The position numbers and the translations under genes were made by a program. The notes beneath the pieces are model-generated. The model was not told the origin of the DNA, did no database searches, and was given only the letters and a program-made list of their open reading frames with translations. 20,406 bases of DNA from Candidatus Hodarchaeaceae archaeon. Its GTDB lineage: Archaea > Hadarchaeota > Hadarchaeia > Hadarchaeales > Hadarchaeaceae. The stretch is taken from the NCBI GenBank assembly GCA_030018135.1, contig JASEGJ010000019.1:1-20406 (forward strand). Direction: 5' to 3'. Position 1 is the first letter of the stretch; the number at the start of each line of letters is the position of its first letter. Shown here one piece after another: positions 19,890 through 20,406 of this stretch.

Positions 19890-20406
19890 ATGCAAGCGGT
19901 TGAGCTAGCAAGGCTAGTTGTCAACAAGACCATCGTTGAAGAGCGCAGAGGAAGGGGCAGGAAAGGCTACGGCCGCCTTCCGGCGGCGAGGCTTTTAGTC
20001 TACGCGCAGCTGAAGGGCATCCACAAGGACGAGCCGCTCGAGAAGCACTTGAGGAAAAACCGAGGCGTTGCGAAAGCCCTCGGCCTGAAAGGCATTCCCG
20101 ATCGGACGACGATAGGTAGGTGGAGAAGGAGGCTGGAGCCCGTCGTCCGGGAGGCCGTAGAGAAGCTGGCGGGTCTCATCGCGACGCTCGCGCCGACGGA
20201 GCTCCTGGTCGTCGACTCGACGCCGCTCGAGGACCGGAGAGACCCTGAGGCGAGGGTTGGCTTCTACTCGCGAGGACCGTTCAAGGGCTTTAAGGTGCAC
20301 GTTTCGGTGGATCAGCTCGGATTGCCCCGAAAAGCGCTGGTAACGCCCGGAAACAGGCACGATTCGCCCCTTCTGCCAGAGTTGATCTGCGAACAGGAGG
20401 CAAAGG
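19890..20406 (+). CDS. IS5-type DDE transposase, partial at window edge
   Basis: An open frame of 172 codons starts at ATG 19890-19892 and continues past the right edge. The basic N-terminal region (ERRGRGRKGYGRLPAARLLV) and the helical part (HLRKNRGVAKALGLKGIPDR then TTIGRWRRRLEP) are typical of IS5/IS4-like N-domains. The DDE core begins LLVVDSTPLEDRRDPEARVG, with the first catalytic Asp at D109, followed by FKGFKVHVSVD and LVTPGNRHDSPLLPEL, with the second Asp at D158. The final Glu is outside the window. The element lies immediately downstream of a tRNA gene, a common landing site for mobile DNA. The frame is intact as far as seen, so the copy may be active. Confidence 0.85.
   Translation, partial: MQAVELARLVVNKTIVEERRGRGRKGYGRLPAARLLVYAQLKGIHKDEPLEKHLRKNRGVAKALGLKGIPDRTTIGRWRRRLEPVVREAVEKLAGLIATLAPTELLVVDSTPLEDRRDPEARVGFYSRGPFKGFKVHVSVDQLGLPRKALVTPGNRHDSPLLPELICEQEAK

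Overview
The window is GC-rich DNA from an archaeon, probably thermophilic. The evidence is a deoxyhypusine synthase, an archaeal elongation factor 1-beta with its usual zinc-ribbon neighbour, intron-containing tRNA genes, TATA promoters 25-32 bases from starts, an Lrp/AsnC regulator, and archaeal-type AAA ATPases and VapBC pairs. I cannot name the lineage with confidence.

Layout. 1-390 (-): start of a secreted Zn-phospholipase C/S1-P1-like protein. 497-3526 (-): secreted subtilase with three Ig-like repeats and an unusual tandem C-terminal motif. Upstream of it are three GACGTATATRCGTC palindromes. 3852-5161 (+): decayed AAA ATPase. 5408-5963 (+): vapBC. 5970-7224 (-): tandem paralogous membrane-anchored proteins sharing a 105-bp identical block. 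7330-7678: unrecognised two-frame gene relic. 7679-8752 (-): AAA ATPase with a tandem-repeat promoter. 8933-12127 (-): large S-layer-like protein. 12318-12761 (+): divergent Lrp-like regulator. The subtilase and the S-layer-like gene share a start context, a TATA element and an upstream box at the same spacing, so they look co-regulated.

12762-15870 is a gene graveyard: VapC relics, an IS200/IS605 TnpA tail, IS605-like ends and a truncated cation-efflux gene, around one intact AT-richer DUF4143-type ATPase. At 15874-16272 a small solo Cas2-like gene is bracketed by five copies of a 14-bp palindrome, GTCACANCTGTGAC, separated within blocks by 19-20 bases. There is no cas1 and no ordinary CRISPR array. 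This is the best candidate for something undescribed.

16260-19321 (-) is housekeeping: zinc ribbon, aEF-1beta and a broken PAPS-reductase-like gene, then deoxyhypusine synthase with a DUF72 protein. Two tRNA genes (Arg-GCG, and one read tentatively as Phe-GAA) each appear to carry two introns, one of them in the D-loop. An IS5-type transposase runs off the right edge.

Caution: at least five frame breaks fall at short homopolymers, each mended mainly by one added base. Some 'pseudogenes' may therefore be sequencing errors.
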